64,000 nucleotides of DNA from Maricaulis sp048269565 (GCF_048269565.1 NZ_JBLXIK010000001.1:434001-498000); one strand, 5' to 3'; shown: positions 23,941 through 32,799, numbered from the stretch's first letter. Notes: generated from the letters alone by a model not told the origin. Numbers and translations are program-made.

Positions 23941-25332
23941 CTATTGCTGCCGGGCCACTTCCCAGTCGCCATAGGCATCGCGGCACATGCGGACCTGGTC
24001 GTAGTTATACGTCCCGTCGGGCATGTAGATTTCCGCGTCGCCCCAACGGCATTCCGTATTGCCATACGCATAGCTGTCGCGGATCACGATGCTGCCACGG
24101 ACGCCGGAATAGGGATTGCCCCAGTAATAGGGCTGTCCGTTCTCGAAGGCGTAATTCATCGCGTACTGGTACTGGACCCTGTCGCAGTCGTCGAGCTGGC
24201 TGACGGCAGAGCCCAGCACGGCACCGAAGCCGGCCCCGAGCAGGATGCCGGCGCCGACATTGTCGCCATCGGCTGCCGCGCCGCCAAGAATGGCGCCGAG
24301 GATGGCACCGACGGCCGCCCCGTTGCCATTGCGGTCATAACGGCAGGCGCCGTCATAATAGGCAAACTGGCGGGAGTTGTAGCCGCGGTCGTAATAGCGC
24401 GAGTTATAGCGCCAGCGCGTCGACGGGCCGTAATGGCCGTAATAGCGCGAATTGTTCCAGCCGACATTGAGATGCGGGACCCAGCGAATGTGGTTGCGAT
24501 GGTCGGTCCGGTAGAAGGACTGGCGCCGCTGGGCATATTCATAACGGCGGCTGTTATTGCGATAGCCATTATGGCGCGGTGCCGGCCGTGGATTGTGTGC
24601 GTTCGGACGCGTGTCACGCGGGCTGTAGCGGGTGTCGCGGCCGGGCCGTGTGGATGGCCGTGTCGACGGACGTGTCGACGGCCGTGTGGTCGGTCGGTTT
24701 GACCCCGCTCTCCGGTCGCGCGGATTGTAAACCCCATCACGACCTGGACGCGTCGCCGGCCGGTCGACGCCGGATCTCGGGCCGCGCGGGTTCGTGGCCA
24801 CATCACGCCCCGGGCGAGTGGCGGGCCGGCTGGAGCCCGAACCGTGGCCGCGTGGATTGTTGACGCCAGTGGTGCCGGGGCGCGTGGCCGGCCGGCTGGT
24901 GCCGGTTGTGCGGCGATCACCTCTGCGAACGGCGGGCGGTTGTACGCTGCGATCACTGCGGCCGGTCGAGGTGCCACCGCGATTCTGCCACTGGTCGCCC
25001 CTCGGCTCGCTCCGACCGGAGCGTGCAGGGGGCGGGGTATCGCCGCGATTGTTCCGCGATGAAGGGCGAGAGGCGGGACGTTCGGTCCGCGAACTGCGCG
25101 CCGGTGGCGCGGACGAGGGTTGCGAACGCTGGCCGCGGTCGGCTTGCTGATTGCCACGCCCGCGATCACCATCACTGCGCGAGCGCCGGGGCGACTGATC
25201 CTCAGAGGATGCGGATCGGCCCGACCCATTGCGTTCCTGGCGACCTTGCGCTTCGGCCGCATCCGTAAATGCAAGGCCAGGCAGCACGATCAGCGCGACG
25301 GCGGTGGCAGTGAGCAGGCTGAATTTGGTCAT
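23941..25332 (-). CDS. Arginine-rich repeat protein with glycine zipper and Cys-Trp C-terminal domain
   Basis: A 463-residue exported protein. Signal peptide MTKFSLLTATAVALIVLPG is followed by Arg/Ser/Gln-rich sequence, then tandem RPATRPG- and RPSTRPSTRPSTRPG-type repeats, a Tyr/Arg-rich stretch, a glycine zipper (AAVGAILGAILGGAAADG, then GILLGAGFGAVLGSAVS) and a C-terminus ECRWGDAEIYMPDGTY...VRMCRDAY resembling the preceding protein's end. ATG at 25332 follows AAGGAG by 10 nt; an earlier ATG at 25350 is in frame but begins right at that Shine-Dalgarno. Known outer-membrane zipper proteins are much shorter; function unknown. Confidence 0.7.
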   Translation of the reverse strand: MTKFSLLTATAVALIVLPGLAFTDAAEAQGRQERNGSGRSASSEDQSPRRSRSDGDRGRGNQQADRGQRSQPSSAPPARSSRTERPASRPSSRNNRGDTPPPARSGRSEPRGDQWQNRGGTSTGRSDRSVQPPAVRRGDRRTTGTSRPATRPGTTGVNNPRGHGSGSSRPATRPGRDVATNPRGPRSGVDRPATRPGRDGVYNPRDRRAGSNRPTTRPSTRPSTRPSTRPGRDTRYSPRDTRPNAHNPRPAPRHNGYRNNSRRYEYAQRRQSFYRTDHRNHIRWVPHLNVGWNNSRYYGHYGPSTRWRYNSRYYDRGYNSRQFAYYDGACRYDRNGNGAAVGAILGAILGGAAADGDNVGAGILLGAGFGAVLGSAVSQLDDCDRVQYQYAMNYAFENGQPYYWGNPYSGVRGSIVIRDSYAYGNTECRWGDAEIYMPDGTYNYDQVRMCRDAYGDWEVARQQ

Positions 25333-25440
25333 TGTTGGAGGCTCCTTCATGACAGCTTTCCGGGAATCCTCGCCCGAGTCTGGAGCAGGTTAACCAAATC
25401 TTGATGAGCGCTGGATGAACGCGCCCTTCATGTTCATGAG

Positions 25441-26532
25441 TCAGAAGGCGGACTGGCCCGCATGGCGCAGCTTCTGATCGGCCAGCACGATGGCTGCCAT
25501 CGCTTCACCGACCGGTACGGCACGGATGCCGACACAGGGGTCATGGCGGCCCCGTGTTTCGATCACTGTCTCGGCAAAATCGCGATCAAGCGTCTGGCGT
25601 TCGATGCGGATCGAGGAGGTTGGCTTGACCGCAAAGCGGATCACCAGGTCCTGTCCGGTCGAGATGCCGCCCAGCACGCCGCCATTATGGTTGGACAGGA
25701 AGACGGGCCCGTCTTCGCCCATCCGCATTTCATCGGCAGCGTCTTCGCCGCGCATCGCGGCCGAGCCGAAACCGGCACCGATCTCGACGCCCTTGACGGC
25801 ATTGATCGTCATCATCGCCGCGGCGATCTCGCTGTCGAGCTTGGCATAGACCGGCGCGCCCCAACCGGCCGGCAGGCCGGAGACGACGACTTCGACAATC
25901 GCCCCGGTCGAGGAGCCCTCGGCGCGCAGTGCGTCCATGTCGGCCGCCCATAGCTCGGCGGTGGCAGCATCGGGGCAGAAGAAGGGGTTGTTCGCAACTT
26001 CCGCCCAGTCCCAGCGGTCGCGCTCGATGGCGCGGGCACCGACCTGGACCAGTGCGGCGCGAATGCTGATGCCGTCGCCGAGAACCTTGCGCGCAACGCC
26101 GCCGGCCGCGACCCGCGAAGCCGTCTCGCGCGCCGAGGAACGGCCGCCGCCGCGATAATCGCGCACGCCGTATTTCATATCGTAGACATAGTCGGCATGG
26201 CCGGGCCGCCACTTGTCGCGGATATCGCCATAATCCTTCGAGCGGGCATCCTGGTTCTCGATCATCAGGCTGATCGGGGTGCCGGTGGTGACCGGCCCGC
26301 CGGTGCGGTCATCGCTGAAAGTGCCCGAAAGAATGCGCACCTGATCAGGTTCCTGGCGCGGCGTGACATGACGCGAGGTGCCGGGGCGGCGCAGATCGAG
26401 CCAGGGCTGCAGATCAGCCTCGCTCAGCGGGATTCCCGCCGGGCAGCCATCGACAATGGCGCCGATGGCGGGGCCGTGGCTTTCACCCCAGGTCGTAACC
26501 CTGAACAAATGTCCGAATGTGTTGTGTGACAT
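25441..26532 (-). CDS. aroC: Chorismate synthase
   Basis: A 363-residue enzyme of standard length. Signatures are TTWGESHGPAIGAIVDG near the N-terminus, GVRDYRGGGRSSARETASRVAAGGVA in the middle and GFGSAAMRG later, the three conserved chorismate synthase patterns. It converts EPSP to chorismate using reduced FMN in the cytoplasm, the last step of the shikimate pathway. It lies 48 nt downstream of the J-domain gene on the same strand. Confidence 0.97.
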   Translation of the reverse strand: MSHNTFGHLFRVTTWGESHGPAIGAIVDGCPAGIPLSEADLQPWLDLRRPGTSRHVTPRQEPDQVRILSGTFSDDRTGGPVTTGTPISLMIENQDARSKDYGDIRDKWRPGHADYVYDMKYGVRDYRGGGRSSARETASRVAAGGVARKVLGDGISIRAALVQVGARAIERDRWDWAEVANNPFFCPDAATAELWAADMDALRAEGSSTGAIVEVVVSGLPAGWGAPVYAKLDSEIAAAMMTINAVKGVEIGAGFGSAAMRGEDAADEMRMGEDGPVFLSNHNGGVLGGISTGQDLVIRFAVKPTSSIRIERQTLDRDFAETVIETRGRHDPCVGIRAVPVGEAMAAIVLADQKLRHAGQSAF

Positions 26533-26580
26533 GGTCGATCCGCGCGCTTTTGGTGACCATAGTCGGACTGCGGCCCGGCG

Positions 26581-27087
26581 TCACGCTGCTGACTGTGCCT
26601 TGCGGATCCAGCGCGCGAAGCGGGCATTGGCCGAGGGGCGCGAGAAAGCCTCGATGAAATCGTCCAGGGGCTCGAAGTCAGCGGGGCAGGGTGTTGTGGC
26701 AGTTTGTGGTGCCGCTGCCAGAACCCGCACCTGGACCATGATATCCGGCTCGCCGACCGCCTGCAGGCTGGCGCCATCGGTCACACCCGGTGGAATGCGC
26801 AGCAGGATCGCCCGCTCGCCCGAGCGCAGGGAACGGGTGAGCCCGCGCCGGGCCTGGCCGGCGCTGATTTCCACTTCCATGCAGGCGGGCAGGTGCCGCT
26901 CGAGAAAGCGGATGGCCTCGACGATGGACGCGAGCCGTGTGAGCGCTTCCGGTGTTGGCTCGGTCATGTCGGGATGCAGCGTCTTGACCTCGTCGCGGAA
27001 GCGGGATTTCGCCGCGGTCAGCCCGGCGCCCGGCTCGAGGCCGAACGCGGCATAGGCCGCAGAAACTGTCAAAACGCGCGATGTCAT
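26581..27087 (-). CDS. Minimal J-domain/DnaJ C-terminal-like protein
   Basis: A 168-residue protein. The N-terminal half resembles a J domain (LTVSAAYAAFGLEPGAGLTAAKSRFRDEVKTLHPDMTE), including the HPD tripeptide that activates DnaK ATPase. The following region, ERAILLRIPPGVTDGASLQAVGE, looks like the substrate-binding beta-domain of DnaJ-type C-terminal regions; no zinc-finger Cys repeats and no Gly-rich region are present. It is much smaller than DnaJ or CbpA, so it may be a specialised co-chaperone. ATG at 27087 is chosen; it precedes aroC by 48 nt. It starts 89 nt from the divergent pdxH gene. Confidence 0.7.
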   Translation of the reverse strand: MTSRVLTVSAAYAAFGLEPGAGLTAAKSRFRDEVKTLHPDMTEPTPEALTRLASIVEAIRFLERHLPACMEVEISAGQARRGLTRSLRSGERAILLRIPPGVTDGASLQAVGEPDIMVQVRVLAAAPQTATTPCPADFEPLDDFIEAFSRPSANARFARWIRKAQSAA

Positions 27088-27175
27088 CCTGCTTCGATAG
27101 CGCAAGAAGATTCCTGAAAGGTTGACGCCGCCCGCGACGGGCGTAGGAAGGCGTGACGCCGTGGGAGATCGCGCG

Positions 27176-27844
27176 ATGACCGACAAAAGCCTGATACCGC
27201 CAAGCCCCGACGCGGCCGACTATGCCCGCACCAATGAGGCCAATGCTGTCGAGATCTTCGACCGCGACGAGCCGTTTGAGCTGTTTTCCGAATGGCTGAC
27301 GGACGCGCGCAAGAAAGAATTGAACGACCCCAATGCCATGGCCCTGGCGACGGTCGATGCGGACGGCCTGCCGGACGTCCGCATGGTGCTCCTCAAGGAT
27401 GTCGATCGCGGCGGGTTTGTCTTCTACACCAATCTGGGCAGCGCCAAGGGGCAGCAATTGGCGACCCATCCGGCTGCTGCCCTGTGTTTTCACTGGAAGT
27501 CCTTGCGCCGGCAGGTGCGTGTCCGTGGCGCGGTCGAGCCGGTCACGCCGGAAGAGGCCGACGAGTATTTCGCCTCGCGGGCCCGCAACAGCCGCATCGG
27601 CGCCTGGGCCTCAACCCAGTCGCGGCCGCTGGAAAGCCGGTTCGCGCTGGAAAAAGCGGTGGCCCAGCAAGCTGCACGCTTCGGTCTGGGTGAAGTGCCG
27701 CGGCCCGCGCACTGGTCGGGCTTTCGCCTTCGCCCCGTCCAGATGGAATTCTGGCGCGACCGTCCATTCCGGCTGCATGACCGCCTGGTGTTCTCACGCG
27801 CCGATTTGGCGTCGCCCTGGACGACCAATCGGCTATACCCTTGA
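27176..27844 (+). CDS. pdxH: Pyridoxamine 5'-phosphate oxidase
   Basis: A 222-residue FMN enzyme. N-terminal WLTDARKKELNDPNAMALATVD, then the phosphate- and FMN-binding RMVLLKDVDRGGFVFYTN and the C-terminal WSGFRLRPVQMEFWRDRPFRLHDRLVF, all typical of PdxH. It oxidises pyridoxamine or pyridoxine 5'-phosphate to pyridoxal 5'-phosphate in the cytoplasm. ATG at 27176 is preceded by GTGGGAGATC. A divergent promoter region with the J-domain gene lies upstream. Confidence 0.95.
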   Translation: MTDKSLIPPSPDAADYARTNEANAVEIFDRDEPFELFSEWLTDARKKELNDPNAMALATVDADGLPDVRMVLLKDVDRGGFVFYTNLGSAKGQQLATHPAAALCFHWKSLRRQVRVRGAVEPVTPEEADEYFASRARNSRIGAWASTQSRPLESRFALEKAVAQQAARFGLGEVPRPAHWSGFRLRPVQMEFWRDRPFRLHDRLVFSRADLASPWTTNRLYP

Positions 27845-27871
27845 TGCGAGAAGCCACCGGGAGGGGCTGAC

Positions 27872-28678
27872 ATGGCACGGATTCTCGAACTCTTGCGAAC
27901 GGCGATCGACATCACGGTCGCGCTTTGCGCGGTGCTGGTGCTGGCGATTCCGCTCTGGTTCGCGCTGGCGGCGTTTGGCACCAAATGGGAATTCTGGGAC
28001 TGGCAGACCGGTCTCAATGCGATGACCCATGTCTGGGGCATGCACCTCCTGCTCGCCGGACTGGTCGCGGGCGTGCTGACCCTGATTGGCCTGCTCGTAT
28101 ACCGGATCATGGCGCGCGAGGGTTATGGCAACTGGACCAGCGCCGTCGCCGTGACGCTGATCGCTGTGGCCGGCCTGTCCTGGGCTGTGCATGTCGAGAA
28201 GCTCAAGGCGGACGGCCCGGCCATTCTCGACGTGACAACCGATCTTGTGGAACCGCCCAACTTCTCTTCGGGCTTCATTTCACGCCGCTCAAGTCTGGAT
28301 GCCAGCCTGGACTATGCCGGCAAGACCGCCGGTGACGGGCAGCCGCTGCCGGCCCTGCAGGCGGAACGCTATCCGCAAATCGCGACACTGCATCTCGACC
28401 TTCCGGTCGACACTGCCTTCGCTCGCGCGCTCGAACTGGCGCGTGTGCAGGGCTGGCGTGTCGGCACGGCATCCCGTCAGGCGGGCATGTTCGAGGCCGG
28501 CGCGGAAAGCCTCTGGTACGGATTCCGGGACGATATGGTTGTCCGGATCAGGCCCGACGAGGCCGGCGGCAGCCTTGTCGACGTGCGCTCGCTGGCGCGT
28601 CAACCGGTGCATGACCTCGGCCGGAATGTGGATCGGGTGCAGGACTTTCTGGTCCTGCTGGCCTCGCCTCAGCCCTGA
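27872..28678 (+). CDS. DUF1499-domain membrane protein
   Basis: A 268-residue protein with three transmembrane segments in the N-terminal half (around 12-34, 50-76 and 86-104) and a soluble C-terminal domain beginning ILDVTTDLVEPPNF, the DUF1499 entry motif, with RYPQIATLHLDLPVDTAFARAL and the closing DLGRNVDRVQDFL helix. DUF1499 proteins are found across alphaproteobacteria and plastids and have no established biochemical role. It follows pdxH by 27 nt. Its end overlaps the convergent MBL gene by 10 nt. Confidence 0.82.
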   Translation: MARILELLRTAIDITVALCAVLVLAIPLWFALAAFGTKWEFWDWQTGLNAMTHVWGMHLLLAGLVAGVLTLIGLLVYRIMAREGYGNWTSAVAVTLIAVAGLSWAVHVEKLKADGPAILDVTTDLVEPPNFSSGFISRRSSLDASLDYAGKTAGDGQPLPALQAERYPQIATLHLDLPVDTAFARALELARVQGWRVGTASRQAGMFEAGAESLWYGFRDDMVVRIRPDEAGGSLVDVRSLARQPVHDLGRNVDRVQDFLVLLASPQP

Positions 28679-29577
28679 TCGCGCAGCCGGAAGCGGGCCG
28701 TCAGGCTCGGCTCGTCATCGCATGCAACTGCGCCGGTTTCGACCAGGTGGATCATGTGGGCGAGGATGGAATGCGCGGCTGCCGGGTGCAGGCGCTTGTC
28801 GACATGGGTGTAGATGGCGGCCACGAGTTCCGGCACGCGCTGCGGGCCCGACGCCAGGTGCGCGATGATCTGCTGTTCCCGTTTCAGGCGGTGGTCGATA
28901 TAGGCCTGAACGAATTCGGCCGGGTTCTCGACCGCCGGGCCGTGCGTCGGCCACAGCCGGGTGAAATTGCGGTCGCGCACCCGCGCCAATTCCCTCAGAT
29001 AATCGCCCATATGGCCGTCGGGCGGGCTGATGACGCTGGTTGACCAGGCCATGACATGATCGCCGCTGAACAGGATGTTCTCCTCCTCCAGCGCGTAACA
29101 GACATGGTTGGACGTGTGGCCAGGCGTGTGCAGCGCCTCGAGGGTCCAGCCCGGACCGGTAAAGCGTTCGCCATCGGTCAGTTCGATATCCGGCTGGAAC
29201 CCGACATCATCGCCAGCCTCAAGCCGGACCTCGCCGCCAGCCGGCAGAACGCTCTGGGCGCCGAAGCCATACACCTTTGCCCCGTGCTTTTCCGCGAGCG
29301 GGCGGGCGAGCGGGGAATGATCGAGATGGTGATGGGTGACGAAAACATGGGTGACGCGCTCACCGGCCAGCGCCTTGTCGAGGGCTGCCTCATGCACCGG
29401 ATCGAACGGACCGGGATCAATCACCGCGACCTCGCCATGACCGATGATATAAACGCCGGTGCCGGTATAGGTGAAGGGGCCGGGATTGGGGGCAATTACC
29501 CGCCGGACAGACGGTGAGATTGTCTCGCAGACGCCGTATTCGACATCGGTCTTCTGGAGGAAGGGGATGCTTGTCAT
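28669..29577 (-). CDS. MBL-fold metallo-hydrolase (LACTB2-like)
   Basis: A 302-residue protein of the metallo-beta-lactamase fold. The zinc-binding HxHxDH is seen as VTHHHLDHSPLA (81-87), with GHTSNHVCYALEE and SGDHVMAWST further on as the distal metal ligands. The central and C-terminal parts, including LKREQQIIAHLASG, resemble LACTB2/endoribonuclease-like hydrolases, some of which cut RNA or thioesters. Its start overlaps the stop of the ATP-grasp gene (ATGA at 29574-29577), and the two form a coupled pair. Confidence 0.85.
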   Translation of the reverse strand: MTSIPFLQKTDVEYGVCETISPSVRRVIAPNPGPFTYTGTGVYIIGHGEVAVIDPGPFDPVHEAALDKALAGERVTHVFVTHHHLDHSPLARPLAEKHGAKVYGFGAQSVLPAGGEVRLEAGDDVGFQPDIELTDGERFTGPGWTLEALHTPGHTSNHVCYALEEENILFSGDHVMAWSTSVISPPDGHMGDYLRELARVRDRNFTRLWPTHGPAVENPAEFVQAYIDHRLKREQQIIAHLASGPQRVPELVAAIYTHVDKRLHPAAAHSILAHMIHLVETGAVACDDEPSLTARFRLRDQG

Positions 29578-30518
29578 GGGCGTGTTCGCTGTTCCAGCAC
29601 GGCTGTGGGACGCAGAAAGTCGAGGAAGGCTGTCGCCAGCCGTTGTGTCACCCGTATCTTATCGTCCATCGCCATGGCAATTGGTGGGCCCATATCGGTC
29701 TTGTTGACGTCCACGACATAGAGGCGGCCATCCTTGTTGTCGCGCAAGACGTCGAGCCCGCCCCAGTCGAGCTGCATCGCGCGGGCGAAACCGGCCAGTT
29801 GTGCCTGTTCCGCGGCGGTCAGGACGGTGTGTGTCTCGACGACTTTCACGCAGGCGTTCGAATTCGCGAAGCGGTCACCGCGCGGGCGCCGCTTCAGAAT
29901 GACAAGCGGGATCTGGCCGCCAACGGTGGGGCAGCGCAAATCCTCGACCAGGGCGCCATCGATCGAATTGTCGATCAGTCTCTGGTAGACAAAACCGGGT
30001 TCGGCCACACACGGGCCCTGGATGATCTGGCCGTCATGGGCGCCGTTGGCTTCCGACTTGCGCACCAGTTCGCCGCTGAAATGCGCCGGGTCGACGTTCA
30101 GCGGGTAGCCGAAACACTGTTCAAACACGGTCCCGACATGGCTCTTGGCGATGCTCTGGCAGTGGCGATTGATCGCCCGGGCACTCGAGGGCCATTCCAC
30201 GGCACCGGATATGGTCGAGTCATCGAAGAAGAAGACGGCGTCGGCCTCGCTTTCCGATTTGGCGATCCGGGCTCCGGCGGCGTGCAGGACCGACCAGATC
30301 AGATACCAGGGGCGCGGCCGGTCGGGCGCAAACCAGATTTTTGGCCCAGATCGGGACGAGCGGCGCAGGCGCCAGCCCTCGACAACGAAGTAGAAGGGGA
30401 ACCAGGACAGGACCTCGCCGATCAGCCCGGGCTCGAGGCGCAGGCGCGCGCCCGTCTTCTTGACGGTGACCACGCCATCCTGGAACTCGAAATCCTTCCA
30501 CCAAAGCGCGTGGTGCAT
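29574..30518 (-). CDS. ATP-grasp-superfamily protein of unknown substrate
   Basis: A 314-residue protein (start at 30518 supported by GGAAGGGCC upstream; a 30551 start has no such site). The sequence has the ATP-grasp layout: a Lys (K154, in VRKSEANGAHDG) for the ATP phosphate, Gln179-Arg (YQRLID) and Glu192-Asp193 (VEDLRCP), a VILKRRPRGDRFANSN loop and a metal-binding pair Asp256 (GGLDVLRD) and Asp270/Asn272 (YVVDVNKTD). Enzymes of this fold ligate a carboxylate to an amine or thiol through an acyl phosphate. The family here is not known to me. It is coupled to an MBL hydrolase, a combination seen in some biosynthetic and RNA-modification loci. Confidence 0.72.
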   Translation of the reverse strand: MHHALWWKDFEFQDGVVTVKKTGARLRLEPGLIGEVLSWFPFYFVVEGWRLRRSSRSGPKIWFAPDRPRPWYLIWSVLHAAGARIAKSESEADAVFFFDDSTISGAVEWPSSARAINRHCQSIAKSHVGTVFEQCFGYPLNVDPAHFSGELVRKSEANGAHDGQIIQGPCVAEPGFVYQRLIDNSIDGALVEDLRCPTVGGQIPLVILKRRPRGDRFANSNACVKVVETHTVLTAAEQAQLAGFARAMQLDWGGLDVLRDNKDGRLYVVDVNKTDMGPPIAMAMDDKIRVTQRLATAFLDFLRPTAVLEQRTRP

Positions 30519-30881
30519 GGTTATGGCCCTTCCGGTTCTCACCCTGCACATTTTAGGCGCGTCGCGAACACACGCAAATCACGCTCGTTCACGGGCGGCG
30601 CGAAATTTGCGTGATCGACATCGTGGTTCGTTTCGAGGATGGGAATTTGAACGTCGCCCGGTTTCTAGGCAAGCGCCTTGTGCGCATCTGCTGGATGCTG
30701 TTGCTGCTTGCAGCGGCACAGCTGGCTGGTGCATTGATGGCCGGTCAGCCGCCAACCTCGCGAACTGCAGCTGTTCCGCCCTTGTCCGCCGAGAATGTTG
30801 CGCTGCAGCGACATAGCCTTCATTGACATCGTGTCTCTCAGACTGAAACTGCAACAAAACCCGGATTGAGCTCTATACAGC
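30519..30881. other. Intergenic region between the ATP-grasp gene and the Opp operon
   Basis: 363 nt. It must hold the promoters of the divergent ATP-grasp/MBL operon and of the oligopeptide permease operon. A plus-strand frame at 30611-30826 (71 codons, GTG start) has one hydrophobic segment, ICWMLLLLAAAQLAGALMAG, but no ribosome binding site; I do not call it. No clear hairpin or repeat is visible. Confidence 0.5.
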
Positions 30882-31814
30882 ATGTTTGGATTCATTTTCA
30901 GGCGAGTTCTTATCGCCATCCCGACGATTCTCGTGATCATTGCGGTCGCGTTTTTCATGATGCATGCCGCGCCGGGCGGGCCGTTCGACCTCGAACGCCC
31001 GATGCCGGACGAGACGCGTCAGATCCTGATGGCCCGCTATGGCATGGATCAGCCGATCTGGAAGCAATATCTCGATTACATGGTCAATCTGTTCCATGGC
31101 GATCTCGGGCCGTCGCTGAAAGTGCGCGACAAGGATGTTGCGGAAATCATCGCCGAGGGCTTCCCGGTCAGTGCGACGATCGGCATCTGCTCGATGATCC
31201 TGGCCGTGATCTTCGGATCCTTCCTCGGTTCGGTTGCGGCCCTGCGTCAGAATACCAGCGGCGATTTTGCCGTCATGACCTTCGCAATGGTCGGCATTTC
31301 CATTCCTCCGTTCGTGATGGGGCCGATCCTGGCGCTCTTCTTCGGCCTGTATCTCGGCTGGTTGCCGACCGGCGGTCTCGATCCGCGGCTCGGCATGACG
31401 CCGGACCGGCTGATCCTGCCGGTGGTGACACTGGCGCTGCCGCAGATCGCCATCATTGCCCGATTGATGCGGGCGAGCATGATCGAGGTCTTGCGCTCGA
31501 ACTATATCCGCACGGCGCGGGCCAAGGGCCTGTCCCCGTCGGCCGTAATCGTTCGCCACGCGCTGCGTTCGGCCATCCTGCCGCTGGTCAGCTATCTCGG
31601 CCCGGCATCGGCAGCCCTGATTTCCGGTTCGCTGGTGATCGAGGTCGTGTTCCAGCTGCCCGGTATCGGCAAGCATTTCGTCGACGCCGCCCTGCAGCGT
31701 GACTATACGATGGTGATGGGGGTCGTGATCATTTACGCCAGCCTGATCATCATCCTCAATCTGGTGGCGGACCTGCTTTATGGCGTCCTCAATCCGAAGG
31801 TGAAGTACGAATAA
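30882..31814 (+). CDS. Oligopeptide/dipeptide ABC transporter permease (OppB/DppB type)
   Basis: A 310-residue inner-membrane protein with six predicted helices. It begins FGFIFRRVLIAIPTILVIIA, a typical DppB start, and its cytoplasmic EAA loop RTARAKGLSPSAVIVRHALR (with the ATPase-coupling pattern) lies around residues 205-225. It forms half the membrane channel that imports short peptides. The stop codon overlaps the oppC start (TAATG at 31812-31816). The start has only a weak ribosome binding site. Confidence 0.92.
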   Translation: MFGFIFRRVLIAIPTILVIIAVAFFMMHAAPGGPFDLERPMPDETRQILMARYGMDQPIWKQYLDYMVNLFHGDLGPSLKVRDKDVAEIIAEGFPVSATIGICSMILAVIFGSFLGSVAALRQNTSGDFAVMTFAMVGISIPPFVMGPILALFFGLYLGWLPTGGLDPRLGMTPDRLILPVVTLALPQIAIIARLMRASMIEVLRSNYIRTARAKGLSPSAVIVRHALRSAILPLVSYLGPASAALISGSLVIEVVFQLPGIGKHFVDAALQRDYTMVMGVVIIYASLIIILNLVADLLYGVLNPKVKYE

Positions 31815-32722
31815 TGACCACGCTTGCAACACCTGGCGAAAAGGCTGAGCTGATTGAAACGGCCGCGGTCAAGGGCCGCTCGCTGTGGGAGGATGCCCGC
31901 GCGCGCCTGATGCGCAACAAGGCTGCCGTCGCCAGCATCATCGTTCTCGGCACGCTGATCGTGCTGGCCATTCTCGGCCAGCTCGGTGTTTGGGTGCATG
32001 ATTATGACACCATCTATCGCGAAGAAGTCTGGGTGCCGCCAACCTTCGAGAACTGGCACCTGTTCGGTACCGATGCCCAGGGACGCGACATGGTGGCGCG
32101 AACCCTTGTGGGTCTGGGCGTTTCGCTGATGGTCGGCGTGGTTGCGACCATTGTTTCGCTCGTGATCGGCGTGACCTGGGGCGCGACGGCCGGCTTTATC
32201 GGCGGCCGGGTCGACCAGGCGATGATGCGCTTCGTCGACATTCTCTACTCGCTGCCCTTCATTTTCTTCGTCATCATCCTGATGGTGGTGTTCGGTCGCA
32301 ATATCATCCTGATCTTCGTCGCTATCGGCGCGGTGGAGTGGCTGACCATGGCGCGGATCGTGCGCGGCCAGACCATTGCCCTGAAGCGGATGGAATTCGT
32401 CGAGGCGGCGGAAGCGGCCGGCGTGTCGCAATGGAAGATCATCCAGCGCCACATCATCCCGAACGTGCTCGGGCCCGTGGTGGTCTATGTCACGCTGATG
32501 ATCCCGGTCGTCATCCTGGCGGAAAGCTTTCTGAGCTTCCTTGGCCTCGGGGTGCAGGAGCCGCTGACATCACTGGGCCGTCTGATCTCGGCGGGAGCCC
32601 AGGACATGGAAGTCGCTCCCTGGACGCTGATCGTGCCGGCTGTGACGATGATGGTGACGCTGTTCTGCCTGAACTTCATCGGTGATGGCCTGCGTGATGC
32701 GATCGATCCCAAGGATCGCTGA
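31814..32722 (+). CDS. Oligopeptide/dipeptide ABC transporter permease (OppC/DppC type)
   Basis: A 302-residue permease. The N-terminal region has an OppC-type RLMRNKAAVASIIVLGTLIV helix and a large periplasmic loop with NWHLFGTDAQGRDM; the EAA loop EAAEAAGVSQWKIIQRHIIP is at about 195-215, and the protein ends IGDGLRDAIDPKDR as DppC does. Translationally coupled to OppB. A strong terminator follows at 32771, and the ATPase genes oppD/oppF are absent from the window, which is unusual for this family. Confidence 0.92.
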   Translation: MTTLATPGEKAELIETAAVKGRSLWEDARARLMRNKAAVASIIVLGTLIVLAILGQLGVWVHDYDTIYREEVWVPPTFENWHLFGTDAQGRDMVARTLVGLGVSLMVGVVATIVSLVIGVTWGATAGFIGGRVDQAMMRFVDILYSLPFIFFVIILMVVFGRNIILIFVAIGAVEWLTMARIVRGQTIALKRMEFVEAAEAAGVSQWKIIQRHIIPNVLGPVVVYVTLMIPVVILAESFLSFLGLGVQEPLTSLGRLISAGAQDMEVAPWTLIVPAVTMMVTLFCLNFIGDGLRDAIDPKDR

Positions 32723-32770
32723 CGGTCCCGGTGTTGCCCTCGGTGCTGCCAGGGCGTTTGTGCAACAGAA

Positions 32771-32799
32771 AAGGGCCACCCGATCAGGTGGCCCTTTTT
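32771..32799 (+). terminator. Intrinsic terminator of the OppBC operon
   Basis: AAGGGCCACC (32771-32780), loop CGATCA, GGTGGCCCTT (32787-32796), then a T-run to 32799. A perfect 10-bp stem with five T, about 50 nt after the OppC stop. Confidence 0.85.

Noticed and set aside
30611..30826. Possible 71-codon gene with one hydrophobic segment before OppB
   Set aside because: GTG start without a ribosome binding site and no recognisable family; it could only be supported by conservation data.
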